Shown here: one piece after another, positions 52,059-60,920 of the stretch
Layout: each line of letters starts with the position of its first letter
How positions within the stretch are numbered: the stretch's first letter is position 1
NCBI GenBank assembly: GCA_021787395.1
Contig: JAJYLZ010000016.1
Span: 1 to 61,041, forward strand
Source of the DNA: Chloroflexota bacterium
Lineage (GTDB): Bacteria; Chloroflexota; Limnocylindria; Limnocylindrales; CSP1-4
DNA: 61,041 bases
Direction of reading: 5' to 3'
Translations under genes and position numbers: made by a program
Notes under the pieces: generated by a model
What the model was told of the DNA's origin: nothing
Seen by the model: only the letters and a program-made list of their open reading frames with translations
Databases searched by the model: none

Positions 52059-53498
52059 GTGAACAGGAACATTCTCGGCGTCGCGGCGGCCGTCGCCGTC
52101 CTCATCTCGACGGCGGTTCCACCCGTGGCCGCGAGCTCGAACTCGCAGGGCTACCAGAACGCCTCCTGGTACCCCAAGTACCAAGTCGTCTCGAGCGGCG
52201 TGACCCCCCTGTGCGAGGGCAACAGCGGGTCGGTCCCCCAGCCGGACTTCGGCGCGAACGTGGACGCGGGCCACGAGTGCGGGTCGCAGAGCGAGACGTC
52301 GATCGCCATCAACCCGGCCGACCCGTCGAACGTGATCGCCGGCTCGAACGAGATCCAGCGCCTGCCCATGCGGGCGATGTACTCGACGGACGGCGGGGCG
52401 ACGTTCAGCGGCGTCGACCTGCCGCTGCCCCCGGCGCGGACCAGGAACGGCTTCGACTTCGGGTCCGACCCGGGCGTCGCGTTCGACGCCGACGGGAACG
52501 CGTACTACTCGTACATCGTCGTCTTCTTCGGCGCCGGCGGCGGGGTCAACGGCACCGAGATGGCCGTCGCGCACTCGACCGACGGCGGGGCCACCTGGGC
52601 CGCGACGTACTTCGCCCCCGAGACGGGGAGCGGCCAGTTCAACGACAAGCCGATGATCGCGGTCGACCGCGGGACGGACCACCCCGGCCGCGTCTACGTC
52701 GCCTGGGACCACGCGACCGGCTCCTCGTCGTCGACCAAGAACGGCAACAACGTCCTGCTCGCCTACTCGGATGACGGCGGGCAGACGTTCTCGACGCCGG
52801 TCTCGGTCAGCGGACAGGTCACGGGCAAGACCGGCGGCATCGGCGCCGACCCGTACCTGACGCCGGACGGCATCCTGCACGTGGCCTGGCAGGACTACGC
52901 GCACGGGACGATCTCGGACGCCTCCTCCACCGACGGCGGCCTGACGTTCTCGGCGCCCCGGGTCATCAGCAGCGTCGGCGCGTTCCAGTTCGACATCGCC
53001 GCCCAGTCGAGCCGCGGCGCCCTCGTCTACCCCGCCTGCGGCGCGACGTCCTCGGCCCTGTTCTGCGCCTACATGGACGGGAGCAACGCGGCCACCAGCG
53101 TCTACGTGGCGAAGTCCACCGACGGCGGCTCGACGTGGACGTCGACCGCGATGCCGGGGTCCGGCGACCAGTTCAACCAGTGGCTGGCCGTGGACCCCTC
53201 GGACGGGTCCGTGAACGTCGCCTACTACGACACCGGCATCCACGGCGCCACCCCGGCCACCTACACCCTCGCGCGCTCGACCGACGGCGGCGCGACGTAC
53301 TCGGCAGCCGCGGTCGCGACGGCCCCCACCGATGAGTCCTGCTGCGCGCCGAGCGTGGACCTCGGCAACCAGTACGGCGACTACGAGGGCCTGGCCGCGC
53401 TCGACGGCGTCGTGCGCCCGGTCTGGACGGATCGCCGCGACTCCGTCATCGCCCTCGGCCTGCGCGAGGAGGTCTTCACGGCGACGATCCAGCCGTAG
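52059..53498 (+). CDS. Secreted Asp-box (BNR) repeat protein, sialidase-like fold
   Basis: The 479-aa protein has a signal peptide (NILGVAAAVAVLISTAVPPVAAS) followed by a single large domain with at least six Asp-box turns of the form S-x-D-G-G-x-T-F/W (STDGGATFS, STDGGATWA, SDDGGQTFS, STDGGLTFS, STDGGSTWT, STDGGATYS), one per propeller blade. This is the fold of sialidases and BNR glycosidases. I cannot see the Arg triad that would show sialidase activity, so another glycan-binding or hydrolytic role is possible. GTG 52059 has GAGAGGAG 6 bases upstream. Confidence 0.88.
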   Translation: MNRNILGVAAAVAVLISTAVPPVAASSNSQGYQNASWYPKYQVVSSGVTPLCEGNSGSVPQPDFGANVDAGHECGSQSETSIAINPADPSNVIAGSNEIQRLPMRAMYSTDGGATFSGVDLPLPPARTRNGFDFGSDPGVAFDADGNAYYSYIVVFFGAGGGVNGTEMAVAHSTDGGATWAATYFAPETGSGQFNDKPMIAVDRGTDHPGRVYVAWDHATGSSSSTKNGNNVLLAYSDDGGQTFSTPVSVSGQVTGKTGGIGADPYLTPDGILHVAWQDYAHGTISDASSTDGGLTFSAPRVISSVGAFQFDIAAQSSRGALVYPACGATSSALFCAYMDGSNAATSVYVAKSTDGGSTWTSTAMPGSGDQFNQWLAVDPSDGSVNVAYYDTGIHGATPATYTLARSTDGGATYSAAAVATAPTDESCCAPSVDLGNQYGDYEGLAALDGVVRPVWTDRRDSVIALGLREEVFTATIQP

Positions 53499-53607
53499 GC
53501 ATCGCCTGCGCCGCCATCGGCGGCCGGGTGCCGCGGCGCCAGGGACCCCCGGGGGCGCCTCGCGGCGACCGCGGGCGCGGCACTGCAGAGCGGTGGCCCC
53601 GGGTCGT

Positions 53608-54872
53608 CTACGGGCTGTCGCGGTCCGCGCTCCTCGTCGCGGCGCCAGGCGTCGCGGCCACTGGGCTCGCGGGCATGTCGGCGCCCGTCGCGGCGCCCGT
53701 GTGGGCGCCCGTCGCGGCGCCAGGTGTCGCTGCGCTCGGCGTGGGCCCCAGCCGCCAGATCGACCGGGTCAGGTCGGGCGCCGCCACGAACATGATCGCC
53801 AGCGCGGCGATCACCGTGAGCAGCGCCAGCGGGGTGCCGGTGACGACCACCATGCTCTCCGCCCCGTTGGTGAGCGCGCCGTAGAGCAGCGCCGCGAGCA
53901 CGACGCCGCTCGGCCGCCGGCCGCCGAGCAGGGCGAGGCCGATCGCGAGGTACCCCATGTCGTTCGCGGGGCTGCCCGAAACGCCCCAGGCGGGCCCGAG
54001 TCCGAACAGCGCGCTGCCCATGCCGACCAGCCCCCCGGACAGCGCCATCGCGAGCATGGTGGTGCGGCCGGGCCGGATGCCGGCCGCGCGGGCGGCGGTG
54101 CGGCTCCAGCCGGTGGCCCGGAGCTCGAAGCCGAGGCTGGTGCGGAACAGTAGCCAGGACACGACCGCGGCCATCGCGAGCGCGACGACGAGGCCGTAGT
54201 CCACGCGGACCATCGGCAGGTCGACGAGCGTCGGCACGGGAGGGACCGCCGGCCGCCGCCCGGGGAGGCCCGTCGCCGCGACGATGAGGAACGCGAGGTT
54301 CGGCGCGATGCCGTTGAGCATCAGCGTGGTGATCACCTCGTGCGCCCCCGTCCGCGCCTTGAGGAAGCCCGGGACGAACGCGTAGGCCCCGCCGGCGACC
54401 GCCCCGCCGGCCACCGCCACCGCCAGGGCGAGCAGCGGCGGCAGGTACCCCGCCACGAGCGCGGCCGTGATCGAGGCGCCCAGGCCGCCGATGAGGAACG
54501 CCCGTCCACGCCGAAGTTGAACAGGCCGGCGTGGAACGCCAGCGCCGCTCCAAGGCCGGCGAAGATGAACGGCGTGGCGCTGACCAGGGTCTCGGAGAGG
54601 GGCCGGACGGCCGCCGCGATGTCCCGGGCGTTGCCGCTCTGCAGCGCGGCGACGATGCGGCGCGGGTCGCCGATCGCACCGCCGAGCATCGCCGGGTAGC
54701 CGCTGGTCACGCCGGAGATCGCGCCGCCGATCGCCGCCAGCGGGTCGGACCCGAGCCGCCGCAGGTGGTCGACGTCGGTCAGCACGATGAGGACCGCGCC
54801 CAGGAGGAACGACGTCAGCAGGGCGAGGGCGGGGATGCGTGCGCGAAGGAGCCCGTCGCGGATCCGCTGCAT
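53608..54872 (-). pseudogene. ABC permease of the simple-sugar/nucleoside (YufP/RbsC-like) family, frameshifted
   Basis: The first part (from ATG 54872) runs through two hydrophobic segments to ALAFHAGLFNFGVDG, a family hallmark. The expected continuation (FLIGGLGASITAALVAGYLPPLLALAVAVAGG ... TGAHEVITTLMLNGIAPNLAFLIV ... GIRPGRTTMLAMALSGGLVGMGSALFGLG) is in the next frame. One base is missing near 54500, within the codons after GVDG. A low-complexity tail rich in GAATGA/TPGAAT ends the protein. The usual partners (second permease, double ATPase, BMP lipoprotein) are absent. It could be a relic or a sequencing error. Confidence 0.85.
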
Positions 54873-55084
54873 GCCGCCCAGTGTCGCCGACGAGCCTCGC
54901 GCGCGCCGAGCTGTGCGCGCGGGCCCGGGCCGCGCGGTGGCGTTTCGACGTCGCGCTGCGCCTGCGCCCCGAGGCGCGGGCGTAGACTCGGCGCAGAGCG
55001 CCGGTTCGTGCTCCCCAGGCCGGCGCGCGAGGGCCGACCGCCGCGGCTCGGGCCGCGGGCAGAACTAGGACGAGGAGTCGAGAC

Positions 55085-55498
55085 GTGGCACGCATCCCCG
55101 AGGAGCTCCGCAGCCTGCTGGCCGGCGGCCACAACGTGTGGGTCGCCACGGTGGGGCCCGACGGCATGCCCAACATCGCCATCAAGGGCAGCGGGGCGCT
55201 GCTCGACGACGAGCACCTCTACTTCGCCGACATGTTCAGCCGCAAGACCCGCGCGAACCTGCAGCGCGACCCGCGGGTCGCGGTCGGCATCCACGACCCC
55301 GAGCGCAGGCTGGCCATGCAGGTCAAGGGGACGGCCGAGCTCATCGACCACGGCGAGGCGTTCGACCGGGTGAACGAGAAGCTCCACGCGCTCAGCAGCC
55401 GGGTCCAGCTGCCGCCGATGAAGTTCCTGGTCAAGATCACGGTCGAGTCCGTGTGGGACATGGGCCCGGGGCCGCACGCGGGTGAGCAGCTCGCGTAG
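55085..55498 (+). CDS. Pyridoxamine 5'-phosphate oxidase-fold (FMN-binding split barrel) protein
   Basis: The 137-aa protein has EELRSLLAGGHNVWVATVGPDGMPNIAIKGSGALLDDEHLYFADMFSRKTRANLQRDPRVAVGIHDPERRLAMQVKGTAELIDHG, the split-barrel pattern of the PNPOx-like superfamily (start-site helix, WVATV.PDG.PN, R/K..NL...P+VA+). Members bind FMN, F420 or heme and reduce small molecules; true pyridoxal synthesis is unlikely for this short form. GTG 55085 is used, with CGAGGAG upstream. No operon partner. Confidence 0.87.
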   Translation: MARIPEELRSLLAGGHNVWVATVGPDGMPNIAIKGSGALLDDEHLYFADMFSRKTRANLQRDPRVAVGIHDPERRLAMQVKGTAELIDHGEAFDRVNEKLHALSSRVQLPPMKFLVKITVESVWDMGPGPHAGEQLA

Positions 55499-55585
55499 CG
55501 GTCAGCTGGGAACTGGCGATCGGCGCGTCCGGAAGTTCGGCGCCAATCATCATCCCCGCCTATCGGTCTGGTTCGTCGGCCCCCC

Positions 55586-58500
55586 TCAGCCTGCCACGGC
55601 GCGAGCCGCCTGGAAGACGTCGGCAGGGAGATCGGTCTCCAGCCTCCAGGTGATCTCGATGGGCCGCTCGTTCCGGTGGCCCTCGTAGTGGGCGGGGCCC
55701 GCGTACAGGTACGGCTCGGCCACCCCCAGCACGGACACCTTCGACTCACGAACGAAGAGATGAACTGAACTCCCCTCGCGATCGTGATTCAGGTACCGCT
55801 GTGCGGTGGGCGACCTGAGCGTGGTGGTGCTCTGCGACTCCCACTGGAACAAATCAGGCGTGATCGCGCGGTCCCGGTACATCGTCGACGGGCTGAAGTG
55901 CTCCTCAGTCTTGTTGAGGGTCACGAGGAGGAGGTCCGCGCGCTCGGGCCTGACGTAGCGGACGCCCTCCCGGAAAGAGGCGGGATTCGTGATGCCGAAT
56001 GCGGCCGCGATCTCGTCACGCGTGTACCGCGCGTGGACCGCCAGCGGGACGTCCGGATGCGCCGCCAGCGGACGCGTGACACGAAGTCGGCGGTCGTCAA
56101 GGAGATCGGCGACCTGGCGGAGTTCATCGATGCGCTGCGGTGCACGCCGGAGTGCGGCGATCCGTTCCTCAGCGGAGGCGACCGGCGTTCCGGCGCCCCA
56201 CAGGCTGTAGTGGAGCATCGCCCGCAGCCGCCGCGCCCGTTCGTGGGCCGGCGTGCCCATCGCCGCCTCGTCCGAGGCGATGGCACGCAAAGACGCCAGC
56301 CGCTCGACGTCATCGACGTGAAGGAGTCGGCGGATCCCCTGGACGAGCAGGCCGTCTAGTTCGTCCGATGGGCCGTCGGCGAACCCGGCCCGTCGGAGCA
56401 GGCCGAGCCAACCCGGAGACTTCCCGTTTCGGTAGAGGTCCTCAAGTTCGAGCCCTGACTCCTCGAGGAAGCGGCGCAGGTCCGTCCCGGGACCCATCGC
56501 CCGCAGGTCCCGAGCGAGCTCGCGCCACGGGAGCCGGAGCGAGCGGCGGACATTCCCGAGCACGATCTCACGGGACACCCGATCAAGGCGGATCGCACAG
56601 CCGGCCGGAAGGTAAGGGAAGCCATCCTCGATCTGGCGCTCAACCCCGCGGCGCGTTGTCCCGGTCAACGCCCGGAAGCGGCGGTCGAAGCGGAACTCCG
56701 CGCGCTGGTTGCCGATGAAGTCGAGCACGGTCAGGCATGCCTTGCCGTCCGCCAGGCGCAGCCCGCGCCCGAGCTGCTGGAGGAAGAGCGTCGCGCTCTC
56801 GGTGGGGCGGAGAAAGAAGACCGTGTCGATCTCCGGGACGTCCACTCCTTCGTTGAACAGGTCGACCGCGAACACGGCGTTGACGCGCCTGTCGGCAAGT
56901 CCGCGCAGGGCCGAGCGCCGGTCGTCAGCCGGAGTCTCCGCCGAGACGGCGATAGCCGGGATCCCGGCGGATCGGAAGCGTTCGGCCATGAAGCGGGCAT
57001 GGTCGACGCTCACGCAGAAGCCGAGCGCTCGCATCGCGCCCACGTCCCCGACGACACGCTCGACCGCCTCGATGACCTTGGCGGCACGCGCACCGTTGGA
57101 AGCGTAGATGGCCCCGAGTTCGGCGAGGTCGTAGCGGCCGCGCTTCCAGGCGACCCCCGACAGGTCGACGTCGTCTGCGACCCCGAAGTATTGGAACGGG
57201 CTCAGGAGCCCGCGCTCTAGCGCCTCCCAGAGGCGCAGTTCGACCGCGATGCGTCCCCCGAACCAGCGGGTCACGTCGCCGCCGTCGGTGCGCTCGGGAG
57301 TTGCTGTCAGGCCGAGCATGACCTCGGGCTCGAGGTGGGAGAGGATGCGGTCGTAGGTGGCGGCCTCCGCGTGATGGAACTCGTCGACGATCACCATCGA
57401 GAACCGGCGCGGGTCGAGTTGGCCCAACTCGATGCCCGACAGCGACTGGACCGACGCGAAGACGTGCTGCCACTCGTCGGGCCGGTGCCCGTCGACGTAG
57501 AGTTCGCCGAAGGAACCGTCGCGCATGACCTCGCGGAACGTGCGGAGGCTTTGCTCGAGGATCTCTTTGCGATGGGCCACGAAGAGAAGGCGGTCCACAG
57601 TGCCAGCCTCGCGAAGGCGCCGGTAGTCGAGTGCCGAGACGACCGTCTTGCCCGTCCCCGTCGCCATGACGACGAGGCTGCGCCGGCGGCCGTGAACCTG
57701 GCGCTCGGCGTCGAGGCGTTCGAGCACCTCGGTCTGGTAGGGGAAGGGGCGGACGACGAGGGGGCTAATCGCGAGGTCCATTGGGCGCCCGCCCCGAGCC
57801 GCGGCGATCTCGGCGTCGAAGCGAGCGGCATCCGCGGGTGCATACGGCTCGAACGACGGGTCATGCCAGTAGTCGTCGAAGGTCGCCGCGATTGTGCCAA
57901 GCAGGTGCGGTTGCTCCACCGCCGACAGGCGGACGTTCCACTCGAGGCCGTCCGTCAGGGCGGTCCGGGAGAGGTTCGACGAGCCGACGTACGCGGTCGA
58001 GAGGTGCTCCCGGTGGAACAGCCATGCCTTGGCGTGAAGTCGAGTGGTGCGCAGGTCGTACGAGACCTTCACCTCGGCGCCTAGGTCGACCAGCATGTCG
58101 AGCGCCCGCCGATCGGTCGCGCCCATGTATGTGGTAGTGATGACGCGGATTGCCCCACCGCGCTCCCGCAGGCGCGCGAGCGGGTCCTTGACGAGCCGCA
58201 GCCCATGCCACTTGATGAATGCGGAGAGGAGGTCCACCGAGGCTGCAGAATCGAGCTCCCGCACCACCTCGGCACCGATGCTTGGCTGGTCGCGTCCGTT
58301 GACAAGGAGGGCGCTGGACGAGAGGGGCGTCGCCGGCCGGTCAGGAGGTCGTCGTTTGCCGGGCGTGGCCGATGGGGCCAGCAACGCCATCAGGAGATCG
58401 TGGCGGGGCCCGAGCGCCTCAGCGCCGCCGAAGGCGTCCGGAGCGAATTCGTGGAGAGACGCAATGATGCGGTTGGCGAGCTCAACCTGGCGGCCGACAG

Positions 58501-58702
58501 CTTCCGCATCCTCGCCCTCGTGCGCCCTGAGCGCCCGGGTCACGAGCGCGGCGAGATACCGGCCGATCACGGCGGCGGAGTCGCCGGGGTCGAGCCGCTG
58601 GCGCTCCACGAGTTGCGGGTCGATCGGTGCTAGCGCCCGCTCAAGTGCCTCTGTGATGAGGTCCTCGTAGAGACCAGGGCGGAGCGCTCCCTCGTCCTGC
58701 AT
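55586..58702 (-). CDS. PLD-nuclease/DEAD-type helicase/DUF3427 protein
   Basis: The 1038-aa protein has an N-terminal helical region, then a phospholipase-D-like nuclease domain with RLHAKAWLFHREHLSTAYVGSSNLSRTAL (HxK...N) near residue 225. A superfamily II helicase core follows: MATGTGKTVV, VIVDEFHHAEA, GLTATPERTDG, FNEGVDVPEIDTVFFLRPT and QQLGRGLRLADGK. A DUF3427-type C-terminal domain (~830-1038) completes it. Only one HxK site is visible, so the nuclease would act as a dimer. This architecture is widespread in accessory regions and suspected of roles in DNA repair or phage defence; no activity is assumed here. It lies beside a tRNA gene and an unknown two-gene operon. The base composition is somewhat less GC-rich than its neighbours. 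Confidence 0.92.
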   Translation of the reverse strand: MQDEGALRPGLYEDLITEALERALAPIDPQLVERQRLDPGDSAAVIGRYLAALVTRALRAHEGEDAEAVGRQVELANRIIASLHEFAPDAFGGAEALGPRHDLLMALLAPSATPGKRRPPDRPATPLSSSALLVNGRDQPSIGAEVVRELDSAASVDLLSAFIKWHGLRLVKDPLARLRERGGAIRVITTTYMGATDRRALDMLVDLGAEVKVSYDLRTTRLHAKAWLFHREHLSTAYVGSSNLSRTALTDGLEWNVRLSAVEQPHLLGTIAATFDDYWHDPSFEPYAPADAARFDAEIAAARGGRPMDLAISPLVVRPFPYQTEVLERLDAERQVHGRRRSLVVMATGTGKTVVSALDYRRLREAGTVDRLLFVAHRKEILEQSLRTFREVMRDGSFGELYVDGHRPDEWQHVFASVQSLSGIELGQLDPRRFSMVIVDEFHHAEAATYDRILSHLEPEVMLGLTATPERTDGGDVTRWFGGRIAVELRLWEALERGLLSPFQYFGVADDVDLSGVAWKRGRYDLAELGAIYASNGARAAKVIEAVERVVGDVGAMRALGFCVSVDHARFMAERFRSAGIPAIAVSAETPADDRRSALRGLADRRVNAVFAVDLFNEGVDVPEIDTVFFLRPTESATLFLQQLGRGLRLADGKACLTVLDFIGNQRAEFRFDRRFRALTGTTRRGVERQIEDGFPYLPAGCAIRLDRVSREIVLGNVRRSLRLPWRELARDLRAMGPGTDLRRFLEESGLELEDLYRNGKSPGWLGLLRRAGFADGPSDELDGLLVQGIRRLLHVDDVERLASLRAIASDEAAMGTPAHERARRLRAMLHYSLWGAGTPVASAEERIAALRRAPQRIDELRQVADLLDDRRLRVTRPLAAHPDVPLAVHARYTRDEIAAAFGITNPASFREGVRYVRPERADLLLVTLNKTEEHFSPSTMYRDRAITPDLFQWESQSTTTLRSPTAQRYLNHDREGSSVHLFVRESKVSVLGVAEPYLYAGPAHYEGHRNERPIEITWRLETDLPADVFQAARAVAG

Positions 58703-58836
58703 GGGGCAACCATAGCGTGCGCTGGTGCCAGCTTGGATGGCATGACATCGAGGACCTGCCCGGCTTTGGTCGCCATCGTCTAGCAGACACGAACGCAGGC
58801 GTGCCAGTCAGCAGGCTGCGGGGATGGGGAGGGGAG

Positions 58837-58912
58837 TGGAGCGGGAGACGGGATTCGAACCCGCGACATTCTGCTTGGGAAGCAGACACTCTGCCAGCTG
58901 AGTTACTCCCGC
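58837..58912 (-). tRNA. tRNA-Gly (anticodon CCC), CCA encoded
   Basis: On the minus strand a full cloverleaf is present: acceptor GCGGGAG/CTCCCGC, D-stem ACTC/GAGT, anticodon arm TCTGC-TTCCCAA-GCAGA with anticodon CCC, T-arm GCGGG-TTCGAAT-CCCGT, discriminator T and genomic CCA. It reads GGG glycine codons, which are frequent in this GC-rich DNA. tRNA genes are common insertion points for mobile DNA; the right-hand genes may be such an insertion. Confidence 0.97.
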
Positions 58913-59013
58913 TCGGGAGGAGCCGAATCCTAGCGCAGGCGCGACGGCGCCTCAAGGGCCCTCGCCAAGCGGCTCGTCCCGGACCTGCCCTGCGCCCTCG
59001 ACTGCCGCCGACC

Positions 59014-59853
59014 CTACGAGCCGAGCCTATCGTCCCCCGCTCTGGGACGCGACACGCCTGCGGTCGGCGACTCGAGCTTCGAGTCACGCCACTCTCGCGC
59101 AGCGCGCGCAGTGTCGAGCGAGTGCACGAGCGGTAGGGCGTACCGGATCATCGCGAGGAGTATCCAGATCGCGATGAGGACGATCATCACGACCGCGAGC
59201 CAGAGCACGCGCTGTCCGAGCGGATCCGGCGTCCATTCAGTAGAGGCGACTTGGAGCGCGACTGACAGGACGAACCCGACCGCTGCGGCACGGAACATCT
59301 GTGCCTCGGTCGTCTGCCACCGGCCAAGTCGACCCTCCGCATAGAACGGCAGGAGGTCGGCCTCGGCCGCCGGGCGGAAGAACAGCGGCAGCACCGGCAA
59401 GAACACCGCGAAGTACACAGCGATCGGGGCTGCCGCAGTACCTAGGCCTCCTGGCCCGCGAAGCGCCACCAAGGCTCCGAGCCCGAGCGCCGAAAGGTCC
59501 CACGCGACGAGATTGGATCGGCGCCGCGCCTCTTTGAGCCAGAAAAGCCGAACCGACAGGTCTTCCGGCCGAGCACCGGCAAAACTGAGGTTCGGAATGA
59601 CCCCCAGATGCTCAGGACCGATGTTGTGGTCGGCGAGCACCTGAAGCATGCCGCGCGGGCGCTGTGGCAGCCAGATCAGAGCTGAGGCACCGGCGAGCGC
59701 GCATTCCGACCCGACGAAGAGGTCTGGCTGGGCAGCGTAGATGCCGTTCCGAATCTCGGGAAGCACCGACAGGTCTACCGGAATGAGGCCGCCCCGCCCG
59801 GACAACAGTCGCCGGATGGCTTCCTCCGCAGCGACACTCTCGACCAAGATCAC
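59014..59853 (-). CDS. Four-helix membrane protein of a coupled two-gene unit, function unknown
   Basis: The 279-aa protein has a soluble N-terminal domain of about 115 residues (MILVESVAAEEAIRRLLSGRGGLIPVDLSVLPEIRNGIYAAQPDLFVGSE...), then four membrane segments (about 117-135, 140-160, 188-207 and 217-243) and a charged C-terminal tail. No motif is recognised. The GTG start overlaps the stop of the upstream gene as GTGA, so the two are made together. A soluble sensor/partner with a membrane effector is one possible reading, but nothing in the sequence proves it. Confidence 0.75.
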   Translation of the reverse strand: MILVESVAAEEAIRRLLSGRGGLIPVDLSVLPEIRNGIYAAQPDLFVGSECALAGASALIWLPQRPRGMLQVLADHNIGPEHLGVIPNLSFAGARPEDLSVRLFWLKEARRRSNLVAWDLSALGLGALVALRGPGGLGTAAAPIAVYFAVFLPVLPLFFRPAAEADLLPFYAEGRLGRWQTTEAQMFRAAAVGFVLSVALQVASTEWTPDPLGQRVLWLAVVMIVLIAIWILLAMIRYALPLVHSLDTARAAREWRDSKLESPTAGVSRPRAGDDRLGS

Positions 59854-60749
59854 TCACCATCCGGGCCGAACATGGTGGTCTGAGGGTCGTCCGTCGCCAC
59901 GATCTGGTAGTCGTGGCGCAAGACCCGGTCGACAAGCTGCACCACCACCTCTGGCGTCAATGGCTCCTCCGCCTCGATCGTTGCCCGACGGTTCTCCCGA
60001 GCGCGCCGCTCGATGCGGTCACCGATCATCACATCGACCTCTTCGAGCCGTCCCGCTGCGAGAGCGCCTTTCGCGTAGAACGAGTCGGTCACGTTCGCGC
60101 TGGCATCATCCTCGTCTGCCAGGAGCGTGACCTCGGAGACGTTGCGATCGAAGTCGTGGTTCAGGTACGTGTGCAGCACGCCTTGAGCGTCCGGATCGGG
60201 ATTGGTCAAGTCAACGTTGTCAGGCACTCGGCGGTGCGCAAGGCGACCGATGCGAATCCGGATTACGCGTCCCGCCCCGAGGAGCTCCCGCACCTCCTCC
60301 TCGGCCATCTCCTCTTCGAATGGTCGCAGTCCTACGAACCGGTCGGTCACCGGGCGGACGACGGTATCTAGGTACTCCCCGAAGTCCCGGATGACCTGTT
60401 GGTTGGTCAGCGACTTGGTCTGCGGCAATCGGCGGCGCTGCAGGAGGGCGATCTGCTCGTCGATGGCGAGCACGTAGGCGTAATGCTCGAACGTGTCCGC
60501 CGCAGAGAGAAGCTGTTCGAGGCCCTGGTCAGTCGCTCGGTATTGAGTGATCGCGTCACTCGTCTCATGAGCGAATGCGCCGAAGACGATGTCTCCCGTT
60601 CTCTGTGGACGCCAGACACCGAAGCGATTTCCGGGTTGGCCGCCAAGCCCTGGCCTCAGCAGTCGTTGGGCGACCGCATCGAGCCGCCGTGCGTCGCGCC
60701 TCCTAGGCAGTCCTTCAGCATGAAAGAGTGCTAGCTGGATCGGCGCCAT
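59850..60749 (-). CDS. Soluble protein of a coupled two-gene unit, function unknown
   Basis: The 299-aa protein has no membrane helix. The start is APIQLALFHAEGLPRRRDARRLDAVAQRLL; the middle (FEHYAYVLAIDEQIALLQRRRLPQTKSLTNQQVIRDFGEYLDTVVRPVTDRFVGLRPFEEEMAEEEVRELL) is predicted helical; the last third mixes strands and charged helices (IEAEEPLTPEVVVQLVDRVLRHDYQIVATDDPQTTMFG). I recognise no family. AAGGGGG lies 4 bases before ATG 60749. It has more A/T and a less skewed codon use than the metabolic genes, consistent with acquisition. Confidence 0.75.
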   Translation of the reverse strand: MAPIQLALFHAEGLPRRRDARRLDAVAQRLLRPGLGGQPGNRFGVWRPQRTGDIVFGAFAHETSDAITQYRATDQGLEQLLSAADTFEHYAYVLAIDEQIALLQRRRLPQTKSLTNQQVIRDFGEYLDTVVRPVTDRFVGLRPFEEEMAEEEVRELLGAGRVIRIRIGRLAHRRVPDNVDLTNPDPDAQGVLHTYLNHDFDRNVSEVTLLADEDDASANVTDSFYAKGALAAGRLEEVDVMIGDRIERRARENRRATIEAEEPLTPEVVVQLVDRVLRHDYQIVATDDPQTTMFGPDGE

Positions 60750-60920
60750 GGGGCCCCCTTACCCTAGCTCCCGGATCGTCTGCGATCGAACCGCCACCGC
60801 TTGGCAGGGACGGCTCCGGGGTCGGCGGATCAGCGAAGGATACTCGTGCGTCCGCGTCACAATGCGCAAGAGAGGAAGCGAAGCGTGTTGCGCCAGGGTC
60901 TCCCACAACGGGCTACCTTC

